From NCBI GenBank assembly GCA_002428995.1, contig DIYJ01000007.1, positions 268,505 through 332,504 of the forward strand: a DNA stretch of 64,000 bases. The letters run 5' to 3'. Below are positions 52,660 through 62,146 of the stretch, piece after piece. Position 1 is the stretch's first letter; every line of letters starts with the position of its first letter. The translations under genes and the position numbers were made by a program. The notes under the pieces were generated by a model. It saw only the letters and a program-made list of their open reading frames with translations, searched no databases and had not been told where the DNA came from. The DNA is from Flavobacteriales bacterium UBA6057. Lineage in GTDB: Bacteria; Bacteroidota; Bacteroidia; Flavobacteriales_G; Salibacteraceae.

Positions 52660-53949
52660 ATGATTCGATCTCTCCTTTTCATCGCATTGCTCTTTGGCAC
52701 TTTGAGCATGCGAGCCCAGTCTTATGACACACTTTCCGTGATGGCCTACAATCTCTTGTTTTATGGAGCCAACTTTGGAAATTGCGACAACAATACCAAT
52801 GGCCTCAACGACAAGGATGGTTATTTGAAAACCATTACGGATCATGTAGAACCGGACATCCTTTTGGTCAACGAACTGGGAGCCTCAGGCATTTATTCGG
52901 ACCGCATCCTGATCAGTGTATTGAATACGGATGGTGAAGATCGTTACGAGCGGGCTCAGGTTCAGAATAACGGTTTTTCGAGCATTGTGAATCAACTGTT
53001 CTACAACAGCGAAAAGCTAGGTTTGGCCGGTCAGTATGCCGTGTCCGAGGATTTGAATAGCAATAACCTCGTACGAGTGATCGATGTTTACCGACTCTAT
53101 CACAAGGACACAAATCTGCTTCCAACGGATGACACTACCTTCTTTACTGTGGTGGCAGCTCACCTAAAGGCGGGATCTACGAACAGCGATGAAGCGGACA
53201 GAGCGTTGGCCACCGAGGCCCTGATGGATGACTTAAGCTCAGGAGCAGCAGGATACGTCATTATGGGTGGTGATCTGAACCTGAAGTCTTCCAACGAAGA
53301 CGCCTACGAGGAATTATTGTCCGATAACTACGGAGATCATCGCTTTTACGATCCCATTTCTTCACCCGGTACCTGGAACAATGCCAGTGTTTTTGCACCT
53401 GTCCATACACAGTCTACGCGCCTTTCCAATACCAATGGAGGCTGTTTCAGTGGTGGAGGCATGGATGATCGTTTCGACTTTTTGCTCATGAGCGGACAGG
53501 TGATCAACGACACGGGCAAGGTTTCCTACGTGCAGGATTCATACACAGCTCTGGGGCAGGACGGTTTGCATTTTAATCAGGAAATCAATGATGGCAGCAA
53601 CAATTCAGTACCTGCTTCGGTGCTATCCGCCTTGTACAACATGAGTGATCACTTGCCTGTGGTGGCTGACATTCGAATTCCACTGGCTGAGCCTGTGATA
53701 GATGGAGTCGCTGATCGTTCATTGCCCGAGGCAAGGATTTTTCAAGTGCCTGATCATTTGCAAATCACGAACCTCGACAGAGGTGGGCAGGTGCGTTTGT
53801 TTAACCTTCAGGGGACGCTGCTGCAAGAGCAAAACATCGCTGGCCGCACGGTATCCGTGCCTATGTCAGAGTACCCTTCCGGGGTTTACATCCTGAGCGT
53901 TGAGCAACCTCAACAGCGCCAATCTTTTAAGGTGGTGCACCTCCGCTAA
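52660..53949 (+). CDS. Secreted endonuclease/exonuclease/phosphatase-family protein with T9SS type A sorting domain
   Basis: The 429-residue protein has a signal peptide (LLFIALLFGTLSMRAQ). The EEP fold shows VMAYNLLFYG, LLVNELGASG (Glu metal ligand), GGDLNLKSSNEDAYEEL and MSDHLPVVADIR (Asp-His pair) at ~residue 330. A type A sorting domain closes it (LQITNLDRGGQVRLFN ... YPSGVYILSVEQ). So it is a metal-dependent nuclease or phosphodiesterase on the cell surface or released, possibly for nucleic-acid nutrition. It ends tail-to-tail with rodA, overlapping by 4 bp. Confidence 0.92.
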   Translation: MIRSLLFIALLFGTLSMRAQSYDTLSVMAYNLLFYGANFGNCDNNTNGLNDKDGYLKTITDHVEPDILLVNELGASGIYSDRILISVLNTDGEDRYERAQVQNNGFSSIVNQLFYNSEKLGLAGQYAVSEDLNSNNLVRVIDVYRLYHKDTNLLPTDDTTFFTVVAAHLKAGSTNSDEADRALATEALMDDLSSGAAGYVIMGGDLNLKSSNEDAYEELLSDNYGDHRFYDPISSPGTWNNASVFAPVHTQSTRLSNTNGGCFSGGGMDDRFDFLLMSGQVINDTGKVSYVQDSYTALGQDGLHFNQEINDGSNNSVPASVLSALYNMSDHLPVVADIRIPLAEPVIDGVADRSLPEARIFQVPDHLQITNLDRGGQVRLFNLQGTLLQEQNIAGRTVSVPMSEYPSGVYILSVEQPQQRQSFKVVHLR

Positions 53950-55247
53950 CGCAGGACGTATTTCCGCTCTGAGTCCAGCTTGATAAAGGTGAAGAGCAAG
54001 AGGGTGAAGGCCCACAGCGAAGAACCTCCGTAGCTGAAGAAGGGCAGAGGAATACCAATCACGGGAGCTAAGCCGATTGTCATCCCAATATTGATGATGA
54101 AGTGAAGGAAGAAGATTCCAGCTACTGAGTATCCATAGAGCTGGGTGAAAGTGCTGCGCTGTTGATCAGCCAGCCACGCGATGCGAATGATCAACGCCAT
54201 GAACAGGCAGATCACAACAAAGGTGCCCAGGAATCCCCACTCTTCGCCTACGGTGCAGAAAATGAAATCCGTGCTTTGTTCGGGAACGAAGTTGAATTTG
54301 GTTTGCGTGCCTTGAAGAAAGCCCTTTCCCGAAAAGCCACCCGAGCCAATGGCAATCATCGACTGATGCACATTGTAGCCTGCTCCCGTTGGGTCCGATA
54401 CAATTCCCAATAATTCATTGATCCGGTTTTGGTGGTGAGGTTTGAGCACATGGTCGAATACATAGTCTACGGAAAGGAAATACCCAATTATTCCCACGTA
54501 GCTGATGGCCGTTACCAGCAACGCTCCTCGCACTTTACGGAGCAGGTAATAGACCCCTGCAGCCAACAAGGTGAAGGATATCATGAACGCAATCTTTCCC
54601 GAGAGCAGCCAACTGCCGATCTCCCATTCATATTGCTTTAGCACCAGCGCAGTGACAAACACGATGATGGCGATGAAGCCCAAAATGAAGATCCATTGAT
54701 TAAGGCCAACACGGTATAAAACAATGAGGAAGGAAAGGTAGACCAGCGTAGATCCCACATCCGGCTGCAGGGTGATGAGCAAAGCCGGAAGGAGGATAAT
54801 GCCAATGGCTTTCACCTTGCTCGACAGTTTGGCGAATGCATTCTCTGAACTGCTTAGCAATTTAGACAGCGCCAGAGCCGTAGCAAACTTGGCAAACTCG
54901 GAAGGTTGCAAACTGAACCCTCCAAACACAAACCATGATTTGGCGCCCTTGATCTCTGTTCCCACAATCAATACACCCAACAGCAAGGTCATGGCGATGC
55001 CGTAAAGCGGATAAGCAAATGTTTCAAAGAAGCGGTTATCGAGCAGCAGAATGGTAAGGCTGATGATCAGGGCGAGGCCAATCCAGAGCAGCTGCTTCCC
55101 ATGGTTTCGACTCATGTCGAAGATCGATTGATGCATTTCATCATAGGTGGCCGCGTAGATGCTAGACCATCCAAACGCACACAGCAGGAGGAAGAGCACC
55201 ACCAGGATCCAGTCTATGTCCTCGAATATGTTACGTTTCGTCCTCAT
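53946..55247 (-). CDS. rodA: Rod shape-determining SEDS protein RodA
   Basis: The ~433-residue, ten-helix peptidoglycan glycosyltransferase of the elongasome works with PBP2. SEDS features: GAKSWFVFGGFSLQPSEFAK, QPDVGSTLVYL (catalytic-site Asp), GFLQGTQTKFNFVPEQSTDF and GIPLPFFSYGGSS. I chose ATG 55247 (MRTKRNIFEDIDW); the frame extends to 55265 within mrdA. The start overlaps the mrdA stop, consistent with equal production. Confidence 0.95.
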   Translation of the reverse strand: MRTKRNIFEDIDWILVVLFLLLCAFGWSSIYAATYDEMHQSIFDMSRNHGKQLLWIGLALIISLTILLLDNRFFETFAYPLYGIAMTLLLGVLIVGTEIKGAKSWFVFGGFSLQPSEFAKFATALALSKLLSSSENAFAKLSSKVKAIGIILLPALLITLQPDVGSTLVYLSFLIVLYRVGLNQWIFILGFIAIIVFVTALVLKQYEWEIGSWLLSGKIAFMISFTLLAAGVYYLLRKVRGALLVTAISYVGIIGYFLSVDYVFDHVLKPHHQNRINELLGIVSDPTGAGYNVHQSMIAIGSGGFSGKGFLQGTQTKFNFVPEQSTDFIFCTVGEEWGFLGTFVVICLFMALIIRIAWLADQQRSTFTQLYGYSVAGIFFLHFIINIGMTIGLAPVIGIPLPFFSYGGSSLWAFTLLLFTFIKLDSERKYVLR

Positions 55248-57069
55248 ACTCGCGTTCAGCTGCAATCAGGTCTGCTTCTAAAATTCTTGTTTGTTTCAAC
55301 GTGTCCTGAACGGTGCCATTCAGGTATTGCTCGATCATCAAACTTGAGATCGGTGCTGCCCAGGTGCCGCCAAAACCTGCATTCTCTACATATACTGCGA
55401 TGGCAATTTGAGGGTCGTTTTTCGGAGCAAAAGCGATGAACACCGAGTGGTCCTCTCCGTGAGGATTCTCTGCTGTTCCTGTTTTGCCGCAAACGGTGAT
55501 TCCCTCTGTTCGAGCCCTGCGCGCGGTTCCACCAGGTTTTTCTACCACCCACTGCATCGCTTCGATCACAGGGCTAAAGAACGAAGTGTCTATGTCAGTC
55601 TCGTAGCGTTGAAAGTTCAGCAAGCTATCATTGTCTTCAGCGCGCACAGAGCGAATCAGATGCGGGTCGATGTAGAATCCGCGATTGGCAATGGTCGCTG
55701 CCAGGTTTGCCATTTGCAAGGGCACCACTTCCAGTTCACCCTGACCAATGCTCACACTATAAATCGTGCTGAATGCCCACCGCCTCGCGCCATAAATGCG
55801 ATCATAGAGTGCTACATCTGGTACACTTCCAGACTTGAGACTTGGCAGATCCAGCTTCAAACGCTGCCCCAAACCAAACTTGCTAACCCGCTTGTGCCAT
55901 TCTGCAAGACCAAGGGCACTGTCTTCGAAGTAGTTTTTACTCGTTCCGCGATTGATGATGCGTTTGAAAGTTTGATGGAAGTAGGGGTTACACGACATCT
56001 GAATGCCCTGTCGCAAGTTTCTGCACGAGGGGTGATTGTGGCAGCCTACCAACGCCTTATTACAAACAAAGCCTGTGTTTTCGTTGATCACTCCCATGTC
56101 CATTCCCACCAGAGCCTGAATGAGTTTGAAGATCGATCCGGGGGGATACTTGGCCATCAGGGCGCGGTTAAACAGAGGGTCCAGAGAATCGTTTTGGACG
56201 AGCAGTTTGTAATTCGAAGCACGTTTCACTCCCACCAAAAGGTTCGGGTCATAGCTGGGGGCGGAAACCAGGCACAAGACTTCGCCCGTAGACGGTTCAA
56301 TGGCCACAATACTTCCCTTTTTGTTCTGCATCAGCAATTCGCCATAGCGCTGTAGTTCTGCATCGAGGGTGCTGATCAGGTTTTTCCCGGCTACCGCTGG
56401 GCGATCGAGGTCTCCATCATCGTATTTCCCCTGAACAGTGTTGTGCACATCTACCATCAACACCTCCTGGCCCCTGCGGCCGCGCAGGTCTAGTTCGTAT
56501 TGCCGTTCCAGACCGCTGATACCGATGAAGTCTCCAGATCGATAGAAAGAATCGGCTTCGATGTTTTTGCGATTCACTTCTCCGATGTAGCCCAAAACGT
56601 GAGCTGCCGCGCTATCGGGGTAGATGCGCAGGCTTCTTTTCTGGCCGTAAAAACCGGGAAACTGAAAAAGTCGTTCCGCGATTCGAGCATACTCGTCTGC
56701 TGTTAACTGCTTCTGGAAAATGCTTGGTTTGTAACGCGAGTAGTTCCTGGCTTTTTCGATCCGTTCGCGGAAAAGAACCGTGTCGATGCTGAGCAGGTTG
56801 CAGAATTGCAGCGTGTCAAGATCGCGGATGAGGCGAGGAACTACCATGATGTCGAAGGCCACCTGGTTATCCACCATGATGTGGCCGTTGCGATCGTAAA
56901 CGATTCCCCTTGCCGGGTACTTGGTGACAAAACGAAGGGCCTGGTTGTCAGCTGAGGTCACGTAGGTTTCATCCACAACCTGGATATAGAACAATCGACC
57001 TATGAAGATGAGCCCAACGACCAGAACGGCCGCAATGATGACCATTCTGCGGTTTTCGAGTTTAGTCAT
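55231..57069 (-). CDS. mrdA: Penicillin-binding protein 2 (elongasome transpeptidase)
   Basis: The 612-residue protein has an N-terminal membrane helix (VIIAAVLVVGLIFIGRLFY), a PBP dimerisation domain and the transpeptidase with SxxK in PPGSIFKLIQ (Ser ~315) and KTG in VCGKTGTAENPHG. It crosslinks peptidoglycan during rod elongation with RodA. It overlaps mreD at the start by 8 bp and rodA at the end. Confidence 0.96.
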   Translation of the reverse strand: MTKLENRRMVIIAAVLVVGLIFIGRLFYIQVVDETYVTSADNQALRFVTKYPARGIVYDRNGHIMVDNQVAFDIMVVPRLIRDLDTLQFCNLLSIDTVLFRERIEKARNYSRYKPSIFQKQLTADEYARIAERLFQFPGFYGQKRSLRIYPDSAAAHVLGYIGEVNRKNIEADSFYRSGDFIGISGLERQYELDLRGRRGQEVLMVDVHNTVQGKYDDGDLDRPAVAGKNLISTLDAELQRYGELLMQNKKGSIVAIEPSTGEVLCLVSAPSYDPNLLVGVKRASNYKLLVQNDSLDPLFNRALMAKYPPGSIFKLIQALVGMDMGVINENTGFVCNKALVGCHNHPSCRNLRQGIQMSCNPYFHQTFKRIINRGTSKNYFEDSALGLAEWHKRVSKFGLGQRLKLDLPSLKSGSVPDVALYDRIYGARRWAFSTIYSVSIGQGELEVVPLQMANLAATIANRGFYIDPHLIRSVRAEDNDSLLNFQRYETDIDTSFFSPVIEAMQWVVEKPGGTARRARTEGITVCGKTGTAENPHGEDHSVFIAFAPKNDPQIAIAVYVENAGFGGTWAAPISSLMIEQYLNGTVQDTLKQTRILEADLIAAEREYEDET

Positions 57070-57592
57070 ACCCGGACTTATTGGAAGCTCTTCCCGAGAA
57101 AAGCAGCTGAACGACCAGGACGAGCAAGAAGGTAAGCAGTGTACTTCCGATCACCTTGCCGAGTGTAAACCAGAATCCACTGAGGCGGAAGGCCTCAATG
57201 AAAAAGAGCATGAAATGGTGTAGGAAAACCATGATAGCCGCGTAGGTGCCAAACCATAGATAGCCCATGTCGCGAATACCCGGAACCCGTGAAAACTCAT
57301 ATCCGTCACGCGGTGCCATGTACTGCAAGATGAACGGGCGGCAATAGGCGAGGAAGGTGGTTGCGACTGCGTGCATCCCCAGTGTTTGGTGAAAAACATC
57401 CAAGGCCAGTCCCAGGCCAAAACCCATGAAAAGCACCCCAATACGAGGAAAGGAAACGGGCAGTACAATGATCAGATAGATGTACAGAAAGGGATTCAGA
57501 AAACCGGAGATCTGAATGTTGTTCAACACAAGGATCTGTAACGCAAGCAGCAGCACCAAACTCACCAGGTATGAGAGTAGGTTACTGTTCAT
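57062..57592 (-). CDS. mreD: Rod shape-determining protein MreD
   Basis: The 176-residue, highly hydrophobic protein has about five to six membrane helices. Position between mreC and mrdA, length and the FMGFGLGLALDVFHQTLGMHA segment (the conserved Asp of MreD) support the call. It overlaps mreC by 11 bp and mrdA by 8 bp. Confidence 0.92.
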   Translation of the reverse strand: MNSNLLSYLVSLVLLLALQILVLNNIQISGFLNPFLYIYLIIVLPVSFPRIGVLFMGFGLGLALDVFHQTLGMHAVATTFLAYCRPFILQYMAPRDGYEFSRVPGIRDMGYLWFGTYAAIMVFLHHFMLFFIEAFRLSGFWFTLGKVIGSTLLTFLLVLVVQLLFSGRASNKSGYD

Positions 57593-58397
57593 CGCTTTCG
57601 ATTACAGTTTGCAATGAGTCGAGCTCAGGCTTGAGTTGATTTTGAATTACAAAAGCCGTGTTCAGCTTTTGGAAATTGGTTGCCAGCCGAACGGAAACAG
57701 ACTGAAACCCCGTACTCGGGTTCTTTTCGGTTTCAATGGCGTGCCCTACTGCTAATCCGCGTGGGAAAATGCCCGATGAACCTCTTGTGACAATGGCATC
57801 ACCCGAATCAATCTCCACGTGGTTGGGGATGTCTTCCAACGTTGCCACCTCATGATCGGTGCCATCCCACTTCAGCAGTCCGAAGTAGTCGTTTTTGGCC
57901 AGGCGGCAACTCACGCGTGTTTGACTGTGGATGATGGGCATGACCGCAGCATAGTGATCGCTCACATGCGTTACTACTCCGACAATGCCAGACGTGCCTT
58001 GAACGCCCATCTCGGGAACGATGCCATCCTCGCTGCCTGCATTGATGATGATGTAGTTGTTGGATTGATGATAAGAACTGCTGATGACTACCGCAGGCAG
58101 AACTTCGAAATCTCCTGAAGTCCTTTTGGCTGTCTTTCCCTTTGAACGTTCGAAGAGTTCATTTTCGAGCAGCGCATTTTGTTGCCGCAGCACCTCGTTT
58201 TCATAGTCTAGGTTCACATACCGCGCAAAGCCATCCTGGAAGTTGAATACCGAGCCTGATATGGCCAGGGAGAACCGGTGCATGCGTGTACGCTGATACG
58301 TGTTGTTGGTGCTCAGCAATGTCAATGCAAGCACTTCCAGTCCAATGAACAGAAAGGTGAAGTGGTACTTCCAGATAAAAAGGATCAGGTTGCGCAT
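57582..58397 (-). CDS. mreC: Rod shape-determining protein MreC
   Basis: The 271-residue periplasmic protein has one N-terminal membrane helix (YHFTFLFIGLEVLALTLL), a coiled-coil (~residues 60-90) and the MreC beta-domains (VISSSYHQSNNYIIINAGS, VGVVTHVSDHYAAVMPI). It links MreB to PBP2 and RodA. The gap to mreB is 49 bp. Confidence 0.94.
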   Translation of the reverse strand: MRNLILFIWKYHFTFLFIGLEVLALTLLSTNNTYQRTRMHRFSLAISGSVFNFQDGFARYVNLDYENEVLRQQNALLENELFERSKGKTAKRTSGDFEVLPAVVISSSYHQSNNYIIINAGSEDGIVPEMGVQGTSGIVGVVTHVSDHYAAVMPIIHSQTRVSCRLAKNDYFGLLKWDGTDHEVATLEDIPNHVEIDSGDAIVTRGSSGIFPRGLAVGHAIETEKNPSTGFQSVSVRLATNFQKLNTAFVIQNQLKPELDSLQTVIESDEQ

Positions 58398-58446
58398 GCG
58401 AGCGTTTTGGCAGCTTCAGGTTCAAAGCTACTGAAGCAAAGAGCAA

Positions 58447-59469
58447 CTATTTCATCAGGAACGGGAAGCGGTGCGCATTCTTCAGCGCAATACCAGTTCC
58501 TCGGGCTACCGCTCTGAGCGGATCATCGGCCACGTGAACGGGAAGCTTGGTCTTCAGGCTGATTCGCTTGTCCAGTCCGCGGAGCATGGAACCTCCACCC
58601 GCCAGATAAATGCCGGTCTTGTAGATGTCGGCCGAAAGTTCTGGTGGAGTCATTTCCAATGCGCTGAGAATCGCTTCTTCAATCTTGGAAATGGATTTAT
58701 CGAGTGCGTGAGCAATCTCCACATAAGAGACCTTGATCTCCTTTGGAATACCGGTCATGAGGTCGCGACCGTGCACCGCAATATCATCCGGAGCTTCATC
58801 CAGTTCGGTGATGGCGGCTCCAACATCAATCTTGATGCGTTCAGCCGTGCGCTCACCTACAAGAATGTTGTGCTGTCTGCGCATGTAATCTTCGATGTCG
58901 TTGGTGAATTCATCACCGGCAACACGAATGGATTTGTCACACACGATTCCACCGAGGGCAATGACCGCAATCTCGCTGGTACCTCCTCCGATGTCAATGA
59001 TCATGTTACCCATCGGTTCTTCCACATCGATACCGATACCGATTGCTGCGGCCATGGGTTCATGAATCAGGTATACTTCTTTGGCGCCCGCATGCTCCGC
59101 GCTGTCTTTTACAGCTCGCTTTTCTACCTCCGTAATTCCAGAGGGAATGCAGATCACCATTCGCAGGCTGGGGGAGAACAAGCGGTTTCCGTAGCTGATC
59201 ATTTTGATCATGCCCCGGATCATTTGCTCGGCAGCGTTGAAGTCGGCAATAACACCGTCCTTCAGAGGACGAATGGTGCGAATGTTTTCGTGGGTTTTTC
59301 CATGCATCTGCATGGCCTGTCGCCCCACCGCGATGATCTTTTTTGTGGTTCTGTCTTCCGCAACAATGGATGGCTCATCCACGACCACCTTGTCATTGTG
59401 AATGATAATGGTATTCGCAGTTCCAAGATCGATGGCGATCTCTTCTGTGAATAAGTTGAATATGCTCAT
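58447..59469 (-). CDS. mreB: Rod shape-determining actin homologue MreB
   Basis: The 340-residue actin-fold ATPase forms membrane filaments guiding elongation. It shows DLGTANTIIIH (phosphate 1), IDIGGGTSEIAVIALGG (phosphate 2) and YLAGGGSMLRGLDKRI (adenosine). An amphipathic N-terminus (MSIFNLFTEEIA) fits membrane contact. First gene of mreB-mreC-mreD-mrdA-rodA; a weak TACTTTTA box lies upstream (59499-59506). purH precedes it by 61 bp. Confidence 0.97.
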   Translation of the reverse strand: MSIFNLFTEEIAIDLGTANTIIIHNDKVVVDEPSIVAEDRTTKKIIAVGRQAMQMHGKTHENIRTIRPLKDGVIADFNAAEQMIRGMIKMISYGNRLFSPSLRMVICIPSGITEVEKRAVKDSAEHAGAKEVYLIHEPMAAAIGIGIDVEEPMGNMIIDIGGGTSEIAVIALGGIVCDKSIRVAGDEFTNDIEDYMRRQHNILVGERTAERIKIDVGAAITELDEAPDDIAVHGRDLMTGIPKEIKVSYVEIAHALDKSISKIEEAILSALEMTPPELSADIYKTGIYLAGGGSMLRGLDKRISLKTKLPVHVADDPLRAVARGTGIALKNAHRFPFLMK

Positions 59470-59530
59470 CTAAACTCTGCCCTTCTTTGAAACCTTGATA
59501 AAAGTATGGTTAAAATGCTTGTTGATGTGA

Positions 59531-61027
59531 TCAGTGCTTGAAATGACGGGTGCCTGTAAGTACCATGGCCATTTGATGGTCGTCACAATAATCGATGGAA
59601 TCCCGATCTCGGATCGAGCCTCCCGGGTGAATCACGGCTTTGATGCCTGCCTTGTCTGCAATTTCTACGCAATCGGGAAAGGGAAAGAAAGCATCACTTG
59701 CCATCACCCCACCTGCTAAATCAAATCCGAAGTTGCGGGCCTTCTCGATGGCTTGCTTCAATGCGTCTACACGTGAAGTCTGGCCAACGCCCGAGGCGAG
59801 CAACTGCTCGTTTTTGGCGAGCACGATGGTGTTTGACTTCGTATGCTTGGCAATCTTGTTGGCAAACACCAAGTCGCGCAATTCATCGCTGCTGGCGGCT
59901 CGCTTGCTCACTTTCTGCACATCTCCCGGCTTCACCATTTTCACGTCCGATTCCTGCTCAAGGAATCCATTCAACGCGGAGCGCAACTGATTTCCGGGGA
60001 ACTGGCCTCCCTGATCTTCCAGGAGGATTCGGTTTTTCTTGGACTTGAGTAGCTCCAGAGCTTCATCTGCAAAACCGGGTGCGATCACCACTTCACAGAA
60101 TAGCTTGTTGATCTCTTCAGCACAAGCAAGATCGATGGCGGTATTGGATACCAAAATGCCTCCAAAGGCAGAAACGGGATCACCGGCCAGGGCATCCAGG
60201 TAAGCTTCCTTCACCGTGTCTCTCGTTGCCAGTCCGCATGCGTTGTTGTGCTTGATCACTGCGAAGGTTGGACGTCCATTCTGGAAGTCTCGGATCAGGC
60301 GCATCGCTGCATCGATGTCCAGCAGGTTGTTGTAAGAAAGTTCCTTGCCGTGCAATTGGTGAATGAAAGCATCGAGGTTCCCTCTGAAATATCCTTTCTG
60401 GTGAGGGTTTTCACCGTAGCGAAGCACCTTGCTGGCAGATTTTTCTGCGAAGTAGCCGTGAATAGCGGTGTCATAAACGCTGCTCACTTCAAACGCACGC
60501 AGGGCGAGATCCTTGCGCTGTTCCAATTCTGTAGTTGCGTCACCTTCGGAGAGAATGCGCTCCAGGGTTCCATACTCGCGCTGTGAAGGAATGATCACCA
60601 CGTCCTTATGGTTCTTGGCTGCTGCCCTGATCAACGAGATACCACCAATGTCAATTTTCTCAATGATTTCTTCATTGGTGCCTCCACCTGCAACGGTTTC
60701 CTGAAAGGGATAAAGATCGACAACGACCAAGTCGAGCGTTGGAATTTCAAACTTGCTAAGCTCTTCCTGGTCACTGGCTTCAGAGCCTCTTGCCAGAATT
60801 CCACCAAATACTTTAGGATGGAGCGTTTTCACTCGTCCACCCAAAATAGAGGGATAGTCGGTGATGGACTCCACCTCGGTCACTTCCAGGCCCTGATCTT
60901 TCAAAAAAGTGGCGGTGCCACCTGTGGAATAAACGTGAATGTTGTGTTTGCTCAGTAACTGCGCGATGGTCTCTAAACCGTCTTTATGGTAAACGGAAAC
61001 GAGGGCAGACTTGATTTGCTTTTTCAT
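59531..61027 (-). CDS. purH: Bifunctional AICAR transformylase / IMP cyclohydrolase
   Basis: The 498-residue enzyme makes the last two steps of IMP synthesis. The N-terminal cyclohydrolase is MGS-like (KSALVSVYHKDGLETIAQLL, VYSTGGTATFL, RVKTLHPKVFGGILARG). The C-terminal transformylase has KHNNACGLA and the ASDAFFPFPDCVE segment. A near-consensus box TAATATTG is at 61056-61063. Placement directly upstream of the mre cluster is common in Bacteroidota. Confidence 0.97.
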   Translation of the reverse strand: MKKQIKSALVSVYHKDGLETIAQLLSKHNIHVYSTGGTATFLKDQGLEVTEVESITDYPSILGGRVKTLHPKVFGGILARGSEASDQEELSKFEIPTLDLVVVDLYPFQETVAGGGTNEEIIEKIDIGGISLIRAAAKNHKDVVIIPSQREYGTLERILSEGDATTELEQRKDLALRAFEVSSVYDTAIHGYFAEKSASKVLRYGENPHQKGYFRGNLDAFIHQLHGKELSYNNLLDIDAAMRLIRDFQNGRPTFAVIKHNNACGLATRDTVKEAYLDALAGDPVSAFGGILVSNTAIDLACAEEINKLFCEVVIAPGFADEALELLKSKKNRILLEDQGGQFPGNQLRSALNGFLEQESDVKMVKPGDVQKVSKRAASSDELRDLVFANKIAKHTKSNTIVLAKNEQLLASGVGQTSRVDALKQAIEKARNFGFDLAGGVMASDAFFPFPDCVEIADKAGIKAVIHPGGSIRDRDSIDYCDDHQMAMVLTGTRHFKH

Positions 61028-61055
61028 GAGCAGGAAGAAAATGGGAATTTGCCTG

Positions 61056-61063
61056 CAATATTA
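61056..61063 (-). promoter_or_regulatory. Near-consensus -7 box (TAATATTG) of purH
   Basis: One mismatch to TAnnTTTG on the minus strand, 28 nt before the purH ATG. Confidence 0.35.
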
Positions 61064-61078
61064 TTGATTCACAGGGCC

Positions 61079-61116
61079 ATAAATGGATGAGGTCAACGGT
61101 TTTTATTGACCATTTA
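61079..61116 (-). terminator. Hairpin at the end of trhO
   Basis: Stem ATAAAT / ATTTAT with an inner GGTCAA / TTGACC stem and a nine-base A/T-rich loop. It begins at the trhO stop codon. No T-run follows, so it may be a mRNA-stabilising hairpin rather than a terminator. Confidence 0.4.
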
Positions 61117-62142
61117 TGAACGTTCTCGTTCACGAACGCGTCCCTTGCGGAACACGTTGCGAACCCGCTCTTTTGATTTCGTTTTTCTGCGCTCTTTTTG
61201 AACCTCAATGGGAAGGTGTGTCACCTCCTGGCATTCCTTTGAGCAGCAGCTTTCATATTGCTCTTTGCAATCATCACATTGAATGAAAAGCACGTGGCAT
61301 TCTTCGTTCTTGCAATTGGTATGACTGTCGCAAGGCGCACCGCAGGTGTGGCATTCAGCGATGACATCTTCTGATACCCGTTCTCCCAGGCGCTCATCAA
61401 ACACAAAGTTTTTGCCCACAAACTTGTTTTCGAGTCCCTGTTCCTTCACTTGATGGGCATATTCGATGATACCACCCTGGAGTTGGTTCACATCCTTGAA
61501 GCCCAGATGCTTGAAATAAGCACTTGCCTTCTCACATCGAATACCCCCGGTGCAATACATCAGAATCTTCTGATCTTCCTTGCCCTCCAAGATGTTCTCC
61601 ACCATTTTCAGCTCTTCCCGGAAGGTGTCAGAATCAGGAAGGATAGCGCCTTTGAAGTGACCCACTTCACTCTCGTAGTGGTTACGCATATCTACCACCA
61701 ACGCGCCCTTATCCATCGCTTCGTTGAACTCTTCAGCGCTCAGGTGCTGTCCTGTGTTGCCGGGGTTGAAGGTGGAGTCATCCAGTCCATCCGCTACGAT
61801 TTTGTCCCGGACCTTGATCTTGAGTTTGTAGAAGGAAGTGTTGTCATCCTCAACGGCAATCTTGAGAGGCACGCCATGGAGCTTCTGATCCCCGTCCATG
61901 TCTTTTTGAAAGGCCTCCCAGTTCTCGCTGGGGACGTTCATTTGCGCGTTGATCCCTTCCTGGGCAACGTAGATTCTGCCCATGCATCCCAGTGCATCCC
62001 AGCGTGCGAACAACTCATCGCGGTAAGCTTGAGGATCAGCGATTTGGACGTATCGATAAAATGAAAGTGTGGTGCGCTGGATGCCGTCATGAGCAACACG
62101 CTCTTTCAGCTCCTTGCTGTTGATTTTGTTGTACAAGTTCAC
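61114..62142 (-). CDS. trhO: tRNA uridine-34 hydroxylase TrhO (rhodanese family)
   Basis: The 342-residue protein has an N-terminal acylphosphatase-like region (YVAQEGINAQMNVP), then a rhodanese domain (VVDMRNHYESEVGHF) with active Cys in MYCTGGIRCEKA. TrhO/YceA oxidises uridine 34 to 5-hydroxyuridine in tRNA. The C-terminus has a zinc-like cluster (CHTCGAPC ... CKNEEC ... CDDC ... CCSKEC) and a basic tail (KERRKTKSKERVR). The start is GTG 62142, 4 nt after an exact TAnnTTTG box. Confidence 0.92.
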   Translation of the reverse strand: MNLYNKINSKELKERVAHDGIQRTTLSFYRYVQIADPQAYRDELFARWDALGCMGRIYVAQEGINAQMNVPSENWEAFQKDMDGDQKLHGVPLKIAVEDDNTSFYKLKIKVRDKIVADGLDDSTFNPGNTGQHLSAEEFNEAMDKGALVVDMRNHYESEVGHFKGAILPDSDTFREELKMVENILEGKEDQKILMYCTGGIRCEKASAYFKHLGFKDVNQLQGGIIEYAHQVKEQGLENKFVGKNFVFDERLGERVSEDVIAECHTCGAPCDSHTNCKNEECHVLFIQCDDCKEQYESCCSKECQEVTHLPIEVQKERRKTKSKERVRNVFRKGRVRERERS

Positions 62143-62146
62143 GGTG

